Shown here one piece after another: positions 23,383-34,675 of a stretch of DNA of 64,000 bases; position 1 is the stretch's first letter; each line of letters starts with the position of its first letter. A program made the position numbers and the translations under genes. The stretch lies in contig NZ_KE384547.1 of assembly GCF_000426625.1 (NCBI RefSeq), forward strand, positions 232,986 through 296,985, read 5' to 3'. The stretch comes from Psychrilyobacter atlanticus DSM 19335 (lineage in GTDB: Bacteria > Fusobacteriota > Fusobacteriia > Fusobacteriales > Fusobacteriaceae). The notes beneath the pieces were generated by a model. The model made no database searches. It was not told the DNA's origin and worked only from the letters and a program-made list of their open reading frames with translations.

Positions 23383-23568
23383 ATGAATACTTTGTTACAG
23401 AACGTTAAGACTGAATATAAGAAAGTTGTATGGCCTAACAAAGATGAAACTGTTAAGTCAACATTACTTGTTGCAGCTATGAGTGTCGCGGTGAGTATCT
23501 ATGTAGGTGCTTTTGACGTGATAGCTTCGAGGATACTTAGGATGATAGGTACCTTTTTTGGAGGGTAA
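23383..23568 (+). CDS. secE: Protein translocase subunit SecE
   Basis: A 61-residue single-span membrane protein of the SecYEG channel. The amphipathic stretch VKTEYKKVVWPNKDE before the membrane helix (STLLVAAMSVAVSIYVGAFDV) is the SecE signature. I chose the ATG at 23383, which has AAGGTGG (23371-23377) upstream; the in-frame GTG at 23374 lies within that site. nusG starts 4 bases after the stop. Confidence 0.95.
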   Translation: MNTLLQNVKTEYKKVVWPNKDETVKSTLLVAAMSVAVSIYVGAFDVIASRILRMIGTFFGG

Positions 23569-23571
23569 TTT

Positions 23572-24174
23572 ATGGAAAGAACAATAGAAAAAAAGTGGTA
23601 TATGATTCATACATATTCCAGTTATGAAAAAAAAGTGAAAGCTGACTTAGAAAAAAGAATTCAAACACTTGAATTAACAGATAAAGTTTTTAGAATTGTA
23701 GTACCTGAAGAAGAAATAAAAGAAGTTAAGAACGGTAAAGAAAAAATCGTTTTTAGAAAATTATTTCCAGGTTACGTAATGATAGAAATGGAAGCAGTTA
23801 GAGAAGAGACAAATGACGGTATCTGGTATAGTGTTGACTCTGATGCATGGTATGTAATCAGAAACACTAACGGTGTTACAGGATTTGTTGGTATTGGATC
23901 TGATCCTATCCCTATGGAAGACGAGGAAGTAGTAACTATCCTTAGATTCTTAGGAGAAGAAGGAGAAGAAAAACCTGAACCAAAGGAAGAGATCATATTG
24001 GATTTCGAAATTGGGGATATGGTAGAACTGCTTGAGGGCGGTTTTGTTGGAAGTGTTGGAGAAGTTAATAGTATTGACTTGGAACACGGAAAAGTAAAAA
24101 TAATGATAGATATGTTTGGTAGAATGACTCCTGTAGAGATTGGGGTTAATGAAGTTAAGAAAGTAATGTCTTAA
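23572..24174 (+). CDS. nusG: Transcription antitermination factor NusG
   Basis: A 200-residue protein. The NGN domain starts KKWYMIHTYSSYEKKVKADL and contains RKLFPGYVMIEM; the C-terminal KOW domain reads FEIGDMVELLEGGFVGSVGEV. NusG binds RNA polymerase and couples it to Rho, ribosomes or the antitermination complex on rrn operons. An acidic linker of about 15 residues (EEGEEKPEPKEEI) joins the two domains. GGAGGG precedes the ATG. Confidence 0.98.
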   Translation: MERTIEKKWYMIHTYSSYEKKVKADLEKRIQTLELTDKVFRIVVPEEEIKEVKNGKEKIVFRKLFPGYVMIEMEAVREETNDGIWYSVDSDAWYVIRNTNGVTGFVGIGSDPIPMEDEEVVTILRFLGEEGEEKPEPKEEIILDFEIGDMVELLEGGFVGSVGEVNSIDLEHGKVKIMIDMFGRMTPVEIGVNEVKKVMS

Positions 24175-24197
24175 TAGAATAACTAGATCTTTTCAAA

Positions 24198-24240
24198 GGT
24201 GGGAGAGTAAATCATTAAAACCACAAGGAAATTATGGAGG
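24198..24240 (+). promoter_or_regulatory. Possible L1-binding leader before rplK
   Basis: A GTGG (24199-24202) / CCAC (24221-24224) stem encloses GAGAGTAA...TTAAAA, giving GGTGGGAG on the left and AAAACCAC on the right. This resembles the L1 stalk of 23S rRNA (GTTGGGAG ... GGAATACCAAC). L1 is known to repress its own rplK-rplA operon through such a mimic; assignment here is by resemblance. Confidence 0.5.
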
Positions 24241-24249
24241 TAGCAAAAA

Positions 24250-24675
24250 ATGGCAAAAGACGTAATCGGATTAATTAAATTACAATTACAAGCAGGGAAA
24301 GCAAACCCAGCACCACCAGTTGGACCGGCATTAGGTCAACATGGTGTAAACATTATGGAATTCTGTAAAGCATTCAACTCAAAAACTCAAGATAAGGCTG
24401 GATTCATAATACCAGTGGAGATCAAAGTTTATTCTGATAGATCTTTCACATTCGTATTAAAAACTCCACCTGCATCAGACTTATTAAAGAAAGCAGCTGG
24501 AATCAAATCAGCAGCTGGAAATTCAAAGACTGAAGTTGCTGGAACAGTAACTAGTGCACAAGTTCAAGAGATTGCTGAAACTAAAATGGCAGACTTAAAC
24601 GCTGGATCATTAGAAGCAGCTATGAGTATCATTGCAGGATCTGCAAGATCAATGGGAATCAAAATAGAAGGTTAA
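24250..24675 (+). CDS. rplK: Ribosomal protein L11
   Basis: A 141-residue protein of standard length. The N-terminal [20 protein letters not shown] and the [16 protein letters not shown] segment are diagnostic. L11 binds the GTPase-associated centre of 23S rRNA with L10-L12. ATGGAGG precedes the ATG. It begins the rplKAJL series. Confidence 0.99.
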   Translation: MAKDVIGLIKLQLQAGKANPAPPVGPALGQHGVNIMEFCKAFNSKTQDKAGFIIPVEIKVYSDRSFTFVLKTPPASDLLKKAAGIKSAAGNSKTEVAGTVTSAQVQEIAETKMADLNAGSLEAAMSIIAGSARSMGIKIEG

Positions 24676-24724
24676 TTTTAATTCGATATTTTAAATTTCA
24701 ATATATATCACATTGTTGATAATT

Positions 24725-24760
24725 AAGTGGTAGGACGAGAGTTCGCTTAAGCCACATAAG
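24725..24760 (+). promoter_or_regulatory. Possible second L1-like site before rplA
   Basis: GTGG (24727-24730) pairs with CCAC (24752-24755), with an inner CGA (24736-24738) / TCG (24743-24745) hairpin and asymmetric loops TAGGA and CTTAAG. The layout is like an L1 target and like the site before rplK. It is inference from shape only. Confidence 0.45.
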
Positions 24761-24774
24761 GAGGAAAAGTAATA

Positions 24775-25485
24775 ATGGCAAATAAGAAAGCTAAGAAATA
24801 CGTAGAAGCTGCTAAATTAGTAGAGACTGGTAAATTATATGAAGTTAAAGATGCATTAGAATTAGTTGCAAAAACTAAAACTGCAAACTTCGTAGAAACT
24901 GTTGAAGTTGCATTAAGATTAGGAGTAGATCCTAGACATGCTGACCAACAAGTAAGAGGAACTGTAGTATTACCTCATGGTTCTGGTAAAGTAACTAAAG
25001 TATTAGTAATCACTCAAGGTGAAAACATGCAAAAAGCATTAGATGCAGGAGCAGACTATGCAGGAGCAGAAGAATATATCGAGCAAATCCAAAAAGGTTG
25101 GTTTGATTTTGATGTAGTAATCGCTACACCAGACATGATGCCTAAGTTAGGAAAATTAGGTAGAACTTTAGGAACTAAAGGTTTAATGCCTAATCCTAAA
25201 TCAGGAACTGTAACTACTAACGTAGAGCAAGCAGTATCTGAATTCAAAAGAGGAAAACTTGCATTCAGAGTAGACAAATTAGGATCTATTCATGTAGGAA
25301 TTGGAAAAGTAGATTTCACAGATGAGCAAATTGAAGATAACTTCAGAGCGTTCATGGCAGAAATCAACAGATTAAAGCCATCAGCAGCGAAAGGTCAATA
25401 CCTTAGAACTGTAGCTTTATCATTAACTATGGGACCTGGAATCAAAATTGATCCTATCCTAGTTTCTAAGTACTTAGAAGCTTAA
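24775..25485 (+). CDS. rplA: Ribosomal protein L1
   Basis: A 236-residue protein of standard length. It has [23 protein letters not shown] and the conserved [17 protein letters not shown]1 forms the mobile stalk next to the E site and also represses its own message. AGGAGG precedes the ATG. The long spacer to rplJ holds the L10 leader. Confidence 0.99.
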   Translation: MANKKAKKYVEAAKLVETGKLYEVKDALELVAKTKTANFVETVEVALRLGVDPRHADQQVRGTVVLPHGSGKVTKVLVITQGENMQKALDAGADYAGAEEYIEQIQKGWFDFDVVIATPDMMPKLGKLGRTLGTKGLMPNPKSGTVTTNVEQAVSEFKRGKLAFRVDKLGSIHVGIGKVDFTDEQIEDNFRAFMAEINRLKPSAAKGQYLRTVALSLTMGPGIKIDPILVSKYLEA

Positions 25486-25525
25486 TTAATTAAAGTTTAA
25501 CTTTTTTTAAACTATAAATTGAACT

Positions 25526-25650
25526 AAAGACAGTAGGTGGTGTAAACCGTAAATCCTACCGAGGTTTATACAGTTTTGAATACAAAGCTTATAACCTCAC
25601 CTATCAGAAATGATCTCTGTCTTTAACTAAACCTTTAGTCAGAGATCATT
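25526..25650 (+). promoter_or_regulatory. L10-type leader RNA with competing terminator
   Basis: AAAGACAG (25526-25533) pairs with CTGTCTTT (25617-25624), enclosing internal hairpins such as GTAGG...CCTAC and AGGTTTATA...TATAACCT. A second stem, AATGATCTCTG (25609-25619) / CAGAGATCATT (25640-25650), overlaps the closing strand, so the two are mutually exclusive; TTAATTT follows. The form and place match the ribosomal L10 leader, in which L10-L12 binding controls rplJ-rplL. Confidence 0.75.
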
Positions 25651-25678
25651 TTAATTTAAAGAGGAGGTGACTAGAAGA

Positions 25679-26173
25679 ATGGCAACTGAAGCGAAAAAAT
25701 TAGTAGTAGCAGAATTAGCTCAAAAAATCAAAGACGCTAAAACAATCGTACTTGTAGATTATCAAGGTATCAACGCAAAAGATGATACTGAGATCAAGAA
25801 GCAATTAAGAGAAACTGGATCTGAATACTTAGTAGCTAAGAATAGATTATTCAGAATAGCTTTAACTGAAGCAGGTGTAGCAGACTCATTTGACGATCTT
25901 TTAGAAGGAACTACAGCATTTGCGTTTGGATATGAAGATGCAGTAGCACCAGCTAAAGTGGTTTACGAATTTGGTAAAGGGAAAAAAGATTTATTTAACA
26001 TCAAAGGTGGTTACTCTGAAGGGAAAAGAGTTGAGATTTCTGAAATAGAAGCATTAGCAACTTTACCATCAAGAGAAGCATTATTATCTATGGTATTAAA
26101 TGGAATGTTAGGACCAATCAGAAAGTTAGCATACGGTGTCGTAGCTATCGCTGATCAAAAAGAAGAGGCGTAA
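25679..26173 (+). CDS. rplJ: Ribosomal protein L10
   Basis: A 164-residue protein, normal length, forming the base of the L7/L12 stalk. The N-terminal RNA-binding half includes ATEAKKLVVAELAQKIKDAK and EYLVAKNRLFRIAL. I start it at the ATG at 25679, since GAGGAGG (25661-25667) lies upstream and the in-frame GTG at 25667 is within this site. The leader upstream likely gives feedback control. Confidence 0.97.
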   Translation: MATEAKKLVVAELAQKIKDAKTIVLVDYQGINAKDDTEIKKQLRETGSEYLVAKNRLFRIALTEAGVADSFDDLLEGTTAFAFGYEDAVAPAKVVYEFGKGKKDLFNIKGGYSEGKRVEISEIEALATLPSREALLSMVLNGMLGPIRKLAYGVVAIADQKEEA

Positions 26174-26270
26174 TTCTCTGCTTTAAAATATGATCGTTAG
26201 ATCAAAATAAATTAAAAATATCAAGGTATAGCTATGAGCTTACCAAATAAAAATTAGGAGGAACATAAAA

Positions 26271-26636
26271 ATGGCATTTAACCAAGAAACTTTCATCGCT
26301 GATTTAGAAGCAATGACTGTATTAGAATTAAAAGAAGTAGTTGAAGCATTAGAAAATCACTTTGGAGTAACAGCAGCAGCACCAGTAGCAGTAGCAGGAG
26401 CAGGGGCAGAAGCAGCAGAAGAAAAAACTGAATTTGACGTAATCATCAAATCAGCAGGAGCTAAGAAAATAGCTGTAATCAAAGAATTAAGAGCTATCAC
26501 TGGATTAGGTCTTAAAGAAGCAAAAGCAATGGCTGAAGAAGCTGGAGCAAAAGTTAAAGAAGGAGTTTCTAAAGACGAAGCAACTGAAGTTGCAGCTAAA
26601 TTAGAAGCAGCTGGAGCAGAAGTAGAAGTTAAGTAA
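26271..26636 (+). CDS. rplL: Ribosomal protein L7/L12
   Basis: A 121-residue acidic stalk protein. An N-terminal dimer domain leads to an Ala/Val/Glu-rich hinge ([17 protein letters not shown]) and the C-terminal factor-binding domain ([20 protein letters not shown]). It recruits EF-G, EF-Tu and other GTPases. AGGAGG precedes the ATG. Confidence 0.99.
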   Translation: MAFNQETFIADLEAMTVLELKEVVEALENHFGVTAAAPVAVAGAGAEAAEEKTEFDVIIKSAGAKKIAVIKELRAITGLGLKEAKAMAEEAGAKVKEGVSKDEATEVAAKLEAAGAEVEVK

Positions 26637-26671
26637 TTAACTCTCTAAGTTCAAAATTGACTAATTGAATA

Positions 26672-26707
26672 AAATAGGGCACTCTTTTAGCTTAGAGTGC
26701 CCTATTT
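26672..26707 (+). terminator. Terminator/attenuator between rplL and rpoB
   Basis: A 14-bp perfect stem AAATAGGGCACTCT (26672-26685) / AGAGTGCCCTATTT (26694-26707). The T-run is short, so it may be a partial attenuator that lowers rpoBC relative to ribosomal proteins, as known for the E. coli rplL-rpoB gap. Confidence 0.75.
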
Positions 26708-26843
26708 AATCATTGAAAAAAGTAAACAAAATATAAAATAAATTTATCAAAGATTAATAGTTCATATGTTGGGTAATGATGAAAATCAGCCTAAGATATT
26801 AACTATTAATTTTCAATGATATAAAGATAAGGAGCGTGAATTG

Positions 26844-29800
26844 ATGACAAAGCTTATTAAAAGAACTAGTTTTGGAAGGATAAAAGAGAGAGGTACAATG
26901 CCTCATTTCTTAGAATTCCAATTAAACTCGTATGAGGACTTTTTACAGGCTAAAAAAGATCCTACTTCAAGAGAGAACAAGGGATTAGAGTCGGCCTTTA
27001 AGGAGATATTTCCAATAGAATCTTCTAATGGTGACATTAAATTAGATTATGTAGGGTATGAGTTACATGAAAATGAACCTCCATTAAATGACGAATTAGA
27101 ATGTAAAAAAAGAGGAAAGACTTTTTCATCTTCTTTAAAAGTTAGACTTAGATTAGAAAATAAAAAAGCAGGTAACGAAATACAAGAGAGCTTAGTTTAC
27201 TTCGGAGAGATCCCTAGAATGACTGAACATGCTACATTCATAATAAATGGTGCAGAAAGAGTAGTTGTTTCGCAACTACATAGATCACCAGGTGTATCTT
27301 TTACTAAGGAAGTAAATATCCAGACAGCTAAAGATATGTTTACTGGTAAGATAATCCCATACAAGGGAACTTGGTTAGAGTTTGAAACTGACAAAAATGA
27401 TTACTTAAATGTAAAAATAGACAGAAAGAAAAAAGTATTAGCACCTGTATTCTTAAAAGCCGTAGATTTCTACGAAACTAATACAGAGATAATGGAAGAT
27501 CTATTAGAAACTAAAGTGAAAGATCTTACAGAATACTATGAAAAATACTCTAACAGAGACGAATTATTATCTGTTCTTAGAACTAGAATAGAAGGAAGTT
27601 TCATAAAGGAAGACGTTTATGATGAAGAAACTGGAGAGATCATCTTAGAAGCAGAGAGTGTTATAGATGAAATGACAGTAGAAAAGATCATAGATGAAAA
27701 ATTAGAAACTCTTACTTACTGGGAAGTTAAACCTGAAGATAAGGTATTAGCTAATTCACTATTAGACGATACAACTGAAAATTCAGATGACGCTGTAATG
27801 GAAGTATTCAAAAAACTAAGACCAGGAGATATGGTAACTGTAGATTCAGCTAGATCTCTTATCAGACAAATGTTCTTCAACCCGCAAAGATATGACTTTG
27901 CCTCAGTTGGTAGATACAAGATGAATAAAAGATTAAAATTAGATGTTGCAGAAGACATAGTTGTATTAACTAAAGAAGATGTAATGGCTACTATCAAATA
28001 TGCAATAGCATTATATGGTGGAGACGGACATACAGATGATATAGACAACCTTTCTAACAGAAGGGTAAGAGGAGTAGGAGAACTACTTCATATGCAAATC
28101 AGATCAGGATTAGCTAAGATGAATAAGATGGTAAAGGAAAAAATGACTGTACAAGATGCATCTGCACTTACACCACAATCATTATTAAACACTAGACCAC
28201 TTAATGCACTTATCTTAGATTTCTTCGGATCAGGTCAATTATCACAATTCATGGACCAATCTAATCCATTAGCAGAGTTAACTCATAAGAGAAGAATATC
28301 TGCATTAGGACCTGGAGGACTTTCAAGAGAAAGAGCTGGATTCGAGGTTAGAGACGTACATGATTCACATTATGGAAGAGTTTGTCCAATAGAAACTCCA
28401 GAGGGACCAAACATCGGACTTATAGGATCTTTAGCAACTTATGCTAGAGTTAATAAATATGGATTCATGGAAACTCCATATGTAAAAGTAACTGATGGAG
28501 TAGCTAATTTCGAAGATATTAGATACTTAGCAGCAGATGAGGAAGAGGGATTATTTATTGCCCAAGCCGATACTGTAATGGATGAAGAAACACATGAAAT
28601 CACTGGTGATGGATTATGTAGATTTGGACATGAAGTTGTATGGGTAGACGGTAAGAAGATAGATTACTTAGATGTATCTCCTAAACAAGTAGTATCTGTA
28701 TCAGCTGGGTTAATTCCTTTCTTAGAGCATGATGACGCCAATAGAGCATTAATGGGATCAAACATGCAAAGACAAGCAGTACCTTTACTTAGAGGAGAAG
28801 CTCCATTCGTTGGAACTGGTCTTGAGAGAAAGGTAGCAGTAGATTCAGGAGCCGTTGTTGTTTCTAAAACTACTGGTGAGGTAACTAGTTTAGATGCCAG
28901 CCAAATAATAATAACTGAAAAAACAAAAAATGGTAGTAGAGACCATGTATATAAAATGTTAAACTTTGAAAGATCTAACCAAGCTATGTGTTTACACCAA
29001 ACACCATTAGTGAACATGGGTCAAAAAGTAGAAGTAGGAACTATATTAGCTGATGGACCATCTACAAAAGGTGGAGACTTAGCACTTGGAAGAAATATCT
29101 TGATGGCATTCATGCCTTGGGAAGGATATAACTTCGAGGATGGAATCTTGATATCTGACAGACTTAGAAAGGAAGATGTGTTTACTTCACTTCATATAGA
29201 AGAGTATGAAGTAGATTCTAGATCTACTAAGTTAGGAGATGAAGAGATAACTAGAGAGATCCCTAATGTAGGAGAAGAAGCTCTTAGAAACTTAGATGAA
29301 AGAGGAATCATAAGAGTCGGAGCAAAAGTAGGACCAGGAGATATCTTGGTAGGAAAGACTACTCCAAAAGGAGAGACTGAACCACCTGCAGAAGAAAAAT
29401 TATTGAGAGCTATCTTTGGTGAAAAAGCCAGAGACGTAAGAGATACATCTCTTAAGATGCCTCACGGTTCTAAAGGTACAGTAGTAGAGATCTTAGAATT
29501 AGCTAGAGAAAATGGAGATGAATTAAAAGCTGGGATCAATAGATCTATCAGAATATTCATCGCTGAAAAGAGAAAGATAAACGTAGGAGATAAAATCTCT
29601 GGACGTCATGGAAATAAAGGGGTAATCTCAAGAGTATTACCTGCAGAAGATATGCCATTCTTAGAAGATGGAACACATGTTGATATCGTACTTAACCCAC
29701 TAGGGGTACCATCAAGAATGAATATCGGGCAAGTACTAGAGGTACATTTAGGACTAGCTCTTGGATTTATGAAAGATGAAGACGGAGACGACGGTGTTTA

Positions 29801-30392
29801 CATCGAAACTCCAGTATTTGATAGTGGAGATAAAGAGTCTGGTGGCCATGAGGCAACTATCAAGAACTACTTAGAAGAAGCTGGATTTGATAGATCTGGT
29901 AAGGTAAACTTAATAGATGGTAGAACAGGACAACCATTTGATAATCCTGTAACTGTAGGACGTATGTATATCCTTAAACTTCATCATTTAGTTGAAGATA
30001 AGATGCATGCTAGAGCAATCGGACCATACTCATTAGTAACTCAGCAGCCATTAGGTGGAAAAGCACAATTTGGTGGGCAAAGATTAGGAGAGATGGAAGT
30101 TTGGGCACTTGAAGCATATGGAGCTTCTAGCATCTTACAAGAGATGTTAACAGTGAAATCAGATGACGTTATGGGTAGAACTAAGACTTATGAAGCCATC
30201 GTTAAAGGTGAAGAGATGCCAGAAGCAAGTTTACCAGAATCATTTAAAGTATTATTAAAGGAATTCCAAGCATTAGCATTGGATATCGAATTATTCGATA
30301 CCGAAGGTGACGTAATAGATGTTTCAAGTGACTTAGCAAAAGAGGAAATCATCACTGAATTCTCATTGGCAGACTTAAAAGAAGAAGATTAA
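26844..30392 (+). CDS. rpoB: RNA polymerase subunit beta
   Basis: A 1,182-residue subunit, in the usual range. The rifampicin region reads [20 protein letters not shown], then [18 protein letters not shown], with no obvious resistance change at the Asp, His or Ser positions. [10 protein letters not shown] and the C-terminal [20 protein letters not shown] are intact. I start at the ATG at 26844, 9 bases after AAGGAG; a TTG at 26841 is also in frame. It is followed by rpoC. Confidence 0.99.
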   Translation: MTKLIKRTSFGRIKERGTMPHFLEFQLNSYEDFLQAKKDPTSRENKGLESAFKEIFPIESSNGDIKLDYVGYELHENEPPLNDELECKKRGKTFSSSLKVRLRLENKKAGNEIQESLVYFGEIPRMTEHATFIINGAERVVVSQLHRSPGVSFTKEVNIQTAKDMFTGKIIPYKGTWLEFETDKNDYLNVKIDRKKKVLAPVFLKAVDFYETNTEIMEDLLETKVKDLTEYYEKYSNRDELLSVLRTRIEGSFIKEDVYDEETGEIILEAESVIDEMTVEKIIDEKLETLTYWEVKPEDKVLANSLLDDTTENSDDAVMEVFKKLRPGDMVTVDSARSLIRQMFFNPQRYDFASVGRYKMNKRLKLDVAEDIVVLTKEDVMATIKYAIALYGGDGHTDDIDNLSNRRVRGVGELLHMQIRSGLAKMNKMVKEKMTVQDASALTPQSLLNTRPLNALILDFFGSGQLSQFMDQSNPLAELTHKRRISALGPGGLSRERAGFEVRDVHDSHYGRVCPIETPEGPNIGLIGSLATYARVNKYGFMETPYVKVTDGVANFEDIRYLAADEEEGLFIAQADTVMDEETHEITGDGLCRFGHEVVWVDGKKIDYLDVSPKQVVSVSAGLIPFLEHDDANRALMGSNMQRQAVPLLRGEAPFVGTGLERKVAVDSGAVVVSKTTGEVTSLDASQIIITEKTKNGSRDHVYKMLNFERSNQAMCLHQTPLVNMGQKVEVGTILADGPSTKGGDLALGRNILMAFMPWEGYNFEDGILISDRLRKEDVFTSLHIEEYEVDSRSTKLGDEEITREIPNVGEEALRNLDERGIIRVGAKVGPGDILVGKTTPKGETEPPAEEKLLRAIFGEKARDVRDTSLKMPHGSKGTVVEILELARENGDELKAGINRSIRIFIAEKRKINVGDKISGRHGNKGVISRVLPAEDMPFLEDGTHVDIVLNPLGVPSRMNIGQVLEVHLGLALGFMKDEDGDDGVYIETPVFDSGDKESGGHEATIKNYLEEAGFDRSGKVNLIDGRTGQPFDNPVTVGRMYILKLHHLVEDKMHARAIGPYSLVTQQPLGGKAQFGGQRLGEMEVWALEAYGASSILQEMLTVKSDDVMGRTKTYEAIVKGEEMPEASLPESFKVLLKEFQALALDIELFDTEGDVIDVSSDLAKEEIITEFSLADLKEED

Positions 30393-30440
30393 TCAAACGA
30401 GCAGTTTGAAATTATAGATAGGGTTATAAAAGACAGAATA

Positions 30441-30469
30441 TAGCAGGGAAAGGTGTACTTTCCCTGCTA
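30441..30469 (+). other. Perfect hairpin between rpoB and rpoC
   Basis: A 12-bp perfect stem TAGCAGGGAAAG (30441-30452) / CTTTCCCTGCTA (30458-30469) with a GTGTA loop. No T-run follows. Because rpoB and rpoC should be co-transcribed it is more likely a processing or stability element than a terminator. Confidence 0.6.
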
Positions 30470-30529
30470 AAACCTGCCCTTAAAAAGCTTATTTTTGAAA
30501 AGATTTAATTAAGGAGGCTATTTAATAGT

Positions 30530-33500
30530 ATGGGAATAAAAAACTTCGAAAAAATTAGAATTAAACTTGCATCCCCAGATAAGATCCAGGAGTGGTCATT
30601 TGGAGAGGTAACAAAACCAGAAACAATAAACTATAGAACATTAAATCCTGAATTTGATGGTTTATTCTGTGAAAGAATATTCGGACCAACAAAGGACTGG
30701 GAATGTGCTTGTGGAAAATATAAGAGAATGAGATACAAAGGCCTTGTATGTGAAAAGTGTGGGGTTGAAGTAACTAAATCAAAAGTAAGAAGAGAAAGAA
30801 TGGGACACATCCAATTAGCAGCACCAGTAGCACATATCTGGTACTCTAAAGGAACTCCTAATAAGATGGCTCTTTTAATCGGTATATCTCCAAAAGAATT
30901 AGAATCGGTACTTTACTTTGCTAGATACTTAGTATTAAGTCCTGCTGATACTGGTTTAGAAGTTGGAAAAATATTAACTGAAAGAGAATATAAGTTATAT
31001 AGACAGCAGCATGGAAAAGCTTTTGAAGCTAAGATGGGTGCTGAAGGTATCTTAAAATTATTGGAAAGAATAGATCTTAAAAAATTATCTAAAGAATTAG
31101 AGAAGGATTTTGAAGAGGTTACTTCTGCTCAAAAAAGAAAAAAATTAGTTAAGAGATTAAAAGTTGTAAGAGACTTATTATCTTCTGAAAATAGTCCTGC
31201 TTGGATGATACTTAAGAGTGTTCCTATCATTCCTGCTGATCTTAGACCAATGGTACAATTAGATGGTGGAAGATTTGCGACTTCAGACTTAAACGATCTA
31301 TATAGAAGAGTAATCAATAGAAATAATAGATTAAAGAAGTTATTAGATATTGGTGCACCTGAGATCGTAGTAAAAAATGAAAAAAGAATGTTACAAGAAG
31401 CTGTAGATGCCCTTATCGACAACGGTAGAAGGGGTAAACCAGTAGTGGCTCAAAATAATAGAGAGTTAAAGTCATTATCAGATATGCTTAAAGGTAAGCA
31501 AGGAAGATTTAGACAAAACTTACTAGGAAAACGTGTGGACTACTCAGCAAGATCGGTAATCGTAGTAGGACCAACGTTAAAATTACACGAATGTGGAATT
31601 CCTAAGAAGATGGCATTAGAATTATATAAGCCATTTATCATGAGAGAATTAGTAAAGAGAGAGATCGCAGGAACTATCAAAACTGCTAAGAAATTAGTAG
31701 AAGATGCAGATGACTGTGTATGGGAAGTAATCGAAGACGTAATCGCTGATCATCCAGTATTATTAAATAGAGCCCCAACACTACATAGATTATCTATCCA
31801 AGCTTTCCAACCAGTATTAATTGAAGGTAAAGCAATCAGATTACATCCATTAGCATGTTCAGCATTTAATGCCGACTTCGATGGAGACCAAATGGCAGTA
31901 CATTTAGTATTATCACCAGAATCTATCATGGAAGCGAAAACTCTTATGATGGCATCAAATAATATTATCGCACTATCAAATGGTGAACCTATAATTGTAC
32001 CATCTCAAGATATGGTAATGGGTTGTTTCTATATGACAAAGGAAAAGCCAGGAGCTAAAGGAGAAGGAATGAACTTCTCAAATAAAAACCAGGCGATAAC
32101 AGCTTACCAAAATGATATCATCGAAACACACGCGATTATTAACGTAAGAATGGGTGAAAACGAAGATAGAAACATGGTAACTACAACTGTAGGAAGACTT
32201 TTATTCAACGCATTATTACCAACTGAAGCTAAGAGATATGATGTAACATTTGGTAAGAAGCAGTTAAAAGAATTAATTACAGATTTATTTAAAACTCAAG
32301 GATTTACTATCACAGCTAAGTTAATCAATGACATCAAAGACTTTGGTTTCCATTATGCATGTTTCGCAGGAATAACTGTAGGAATAGAAGATATGACAAT
32401 TCCTGAAACTAAAAAAGATATCTTAGCAAAAGCTGACCAAGACGTAGCTGATATCAACAATGCTTATAAAAATGGTGAGATCATCAATGAAGAAAGATAT
32501 AGAAGAACAGTTGCAATCTGGTCACAAGCTACCGAAGATGTAACTACAGACATGATGAAAGGTCTAGACGACTTTAACCCAGTAAACATGATGGCCAACT
32601 CAGGTGCCAGAGGTTCCATCGCACAGATGAGACAACTAGCTGCCATGAGAGGACTAATGGCTGATACAACTGGTAAGATCATTGAAGTACCTATCAAAGC
32701 CAACTTTAGAGAAGGACTGACAGTAATGGAATTCTTCATGTCATCACATGGAGCAAGAAAAGGACTAGCAGATACGGCTCTAAGAACAGCTGACTCGGGT
32801 TACTTAACAAGAAGACTAGTAGATATATCACATGAAGTTATTGTAAATGAAGACAATTGTGGAACTCATGAAAACATCGAAGTTGCCAACCTGATTTCAG
32901 AAGGTAACATCATTGAATTCTTACATGAAAGAATCTTAGGTAGAGTAATCGCAGAAGATCTTTATCATAATGATGAATTATTATACCCTAGAGATACAAT
33001 GATGAACGAAGAGATAGCACAAATTATCGTAGATAAAGGTGTTAGATCAGTTAAGATCAGATCTCCGTTGACATGTGCTCTTGAAAAGGGAGTTTGTAGA
33101 ATGTGTTATGGTAGAGATTTATCTAACCATAGAGATATCCTATTAGGAGAAGCTGTAGGAGTAATCGCAGCCCAATCCATCGGAGAACCTGGTACACAGC
33201 TTACAATGAGAACTTTCCATACAGGAGGAGTTGCATCGACATCGATCGCTCAAAATACTATTAAAACAGAAAATGATGGTGTTGTAGAATTCCAAGAGAT
33301 TAGAACTTTATTAAATAAGGAAACTAATGAATTACAAGTAGTTTCTCAAGGTTCAAAAATAATCGTTGGAACATACGAATATACAGTAACAACTGGTTCA
33401 ATCTTAAGGGTTGAAGAAGGACAAACAGTAAAAGCTGGAGATACACTAACAGAATTTGACCCATACAATATCCCTATTATTGCTGAAAAAGATGGTAGAA

Positions 33501-34489
33501 TTGAATATAGAGAACTATTCATCAAAGAGATATACGATGAAAAATATGATGTTACGGAATATCTTGCAATCAAACCAGTAGAAACTGGAGACGTTAACCC
33601 AAGAGTTATTATATTTAACTCTAAGGATGAAAAAGTTGCAGAATATGTAATTCCATATGGAGCATACTTATTGATGAAAGAGGGAGATAAAGTATACGAA
33701 GGAGACATCGTAGCTAAGATCATCCCAGAAACATCAGGAACAAAAGACATCACTGGAGGTCTTCCAAGAGTACAAGAATTATTCGAGGCTAGAAACCCTA
33801 AAGGTAAGGCTATCTTAACTCAAATTGATGGTAAGGTAGAAGTTACTGGTAAGAAGAAGAAAGGTCAAAGAATAATCTTAGTAAGATCGACAGAAGATTC
33901 TGAAATAGTTAAAGAATACTTAGTTCCAATGGGAGAACATTTAATTGTTACCGATGGAATGATAATTAAAGCCGGAGACAAGTTGATTGAAGGTGTTATT
34001 TCACCACATGACGTCCTTGAGATCAAAGGTTTAGTAGAAGCAGAGCAATTTATCCTAGAATCTGTACAACAAGTATATAGAGACCAGGGAGTTTCGGTAA
34101 ATGATAAACATATCGAGATCATTGTTAAGCAAATGTTTAAGAAAGTAATAATCCTAAATGCAGGTGGATCATTATTCCTAGAGGAAGAAGTTATCGAAAA
34201 GAGAACTGCAGACCTTGAGAATAAGGCACTTAGAGAAGCTGGTAAGAAAGAAATAGAGTATAAATCTGTAATCCAAGGTATTACCAAGGCAGCAGTAAAT
34301 ACTGATAGTTTCATCTCAGCAGCATCATTCCAAGAAACTACTAAGGTTCTTTCAAATGCAGCAATTGCAGGAAAGGAAGACTACTTAGAAGGATTAAAGG
34401 AAAACGTAATCATAGGTAAGAGAATACCAGCAGGTACAGGATTCCATGAATACGAAGATTTACATATAAAGACTGTAGAAGAAAATTAA
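30530..34489 (+). CDS. rpoC: RNA polymerase subunit beta'
   Basis: A 1,319-residue subunit without large lineage insertions. The N-terminal zinc site has [20 protein letters not shown]; the catalytic magnesium site is [13 protein letters not shown] second zinc site includes [13 protein letters not shown]. The trigger-loop region contains [20 protein letters not shown] lies 12 bases before the ATG, a slightly long spacing. A short stem-loop follows the stop. Confidence 0.99.
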   Translation: MGIKNFEKIRIKLASPDKIQEWSFGEVTKPETINYRTLNPEFDGLFCERIFGPTKDWECACGKYKRMRYKGLVCEKCGVEVTKSKVRRERMGHIQLAAPVAHIWYSKGTPNKMALLIGISPKELESVLYFARYLVLSPADTGLEVGKILTEREYKLYRQQHGKAFEAKMGAEGILKLLERIDLKKLSKELEKDFEEVTSAQKRKKLVKRLKVVRDLLSSENSPAWMILKSVPIIPADLRPMVQLDGGRFATSDLNDLYRRVINRNNRLKKLLDIGAPEIVVKNEKRMLQEAVDALIDNGRRGKPVVAQNNRELKSLSDMLKGKQGRFRQNLLGKRVDYSARSVIVVGPTLKLHECGIPKKMALELYKPFIMRELVKREIAGTIKTAKKLVEDADDCVWEVIEDVIADHPVLLNRAPTLHRLSIQAFQPVLIEGKAIRLHPLACSAFNADFDGDQMAVHLVLSPESIMEAKTLMMASNNIIALSNGEPIIVPSQDMVMGCFYMTKEKPGAKGEGMNFSNKNQAITAYQNDIIETHAIINVRMGENEDRNMVTTTVGRLLFNALLPTEAKRYDVTFGKKQLKELITDLFKTQGFTITAKLINDIKDFGFHYACFAGITVGIEDMTIPETKKDILAKADQDVADINNAYKNGEIINEERYRRTVAIWSQATEDVTTDMMKGLDDFNPVNMMANSGARGSIAQMRQLAAMRGLMADTTGKIIEVPIKANFREGLTVMEFFMSSHGARKGLADTALRTADSGYLTRRLVDISHEVIVNEDNCGTHENIEVANLISEGNIIEFLHERILGRVIAEDLYHNDELLYPRDTMMNEEIAQIIVDKGVRSVKIRSPLTCALEKGVCRMCYGRDLSNHRDILLGEAVGVIAAQSIGEPGTQLTMRTFHTGGVASTSIAQNTIKTENDGVVEFQEIRTLLNKETNELQVVSQGSKIIVGTYEYTVTTGSILRVEEGQTVKAGDTLTEFDPYNIPIIAEKDGRIEYRELFIKEIYDEKYDVTEYLAIKPVETGDVNPRVIIFNSKDEKVAEYVIPYGAYLLMKEGDKVYEGDIVAKIIPETSGTKDITGGLPRVQELFEARNPKGKAILTQIDGKVEVTGKKKKGQRIILVRSTEDSEIVKEYLVPMGEHLIVTDGMIIKAGDKLIEGVISPHDVLEIKGLVEAEQFILESVQQVYRDQGVSVNDKHIEIIVKQMFKKVIILNAGGSLFLEEEVIEKRTADLENKALREAGKKEIEYKSVIQGITKAAVNTDSFISAASFQETTKVLSNAAIAGKEDYLEGLKENVIIGKRIPAGTGFHEYEDLHIKTVEEN

Positions 34490-34492
34490 AAG

Positions 34493-34516
34493 ATAGGCGA
34501 CGTAGTCGCCTATTTT
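34493..34516 (+). terminator. Terminator after rpoC
   Basis: A 9-bp stem ATAGGCGAC (34493-34501) / GTCGCCTAT (34505-34513) followed by TTTT. The stem is GC-rich but the T-run is short. Confidence 0.75.
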
Positions 34517-34675
34517 ACTATAAATATACTAGATCCCCTCAACGATTTTATGAAATTTTATGATTATTGAAATTCATTTTAACTTATAATTCTTATAGAA
34601 AAAATGAAATACAAATAATTAAGTATTTTTTTCAGTTGTAAAGAAAGGGATAAGAGTTATTAAAGGAGAATAAAT

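Noticed and set aside
33346..34314. Long minus-strand open frames inside rpoC (135 and 149 codons)
   Set aside because: Shadows of rpoC codon bias; Ser/Ile/Leu-rich with no ribosome-binding site.
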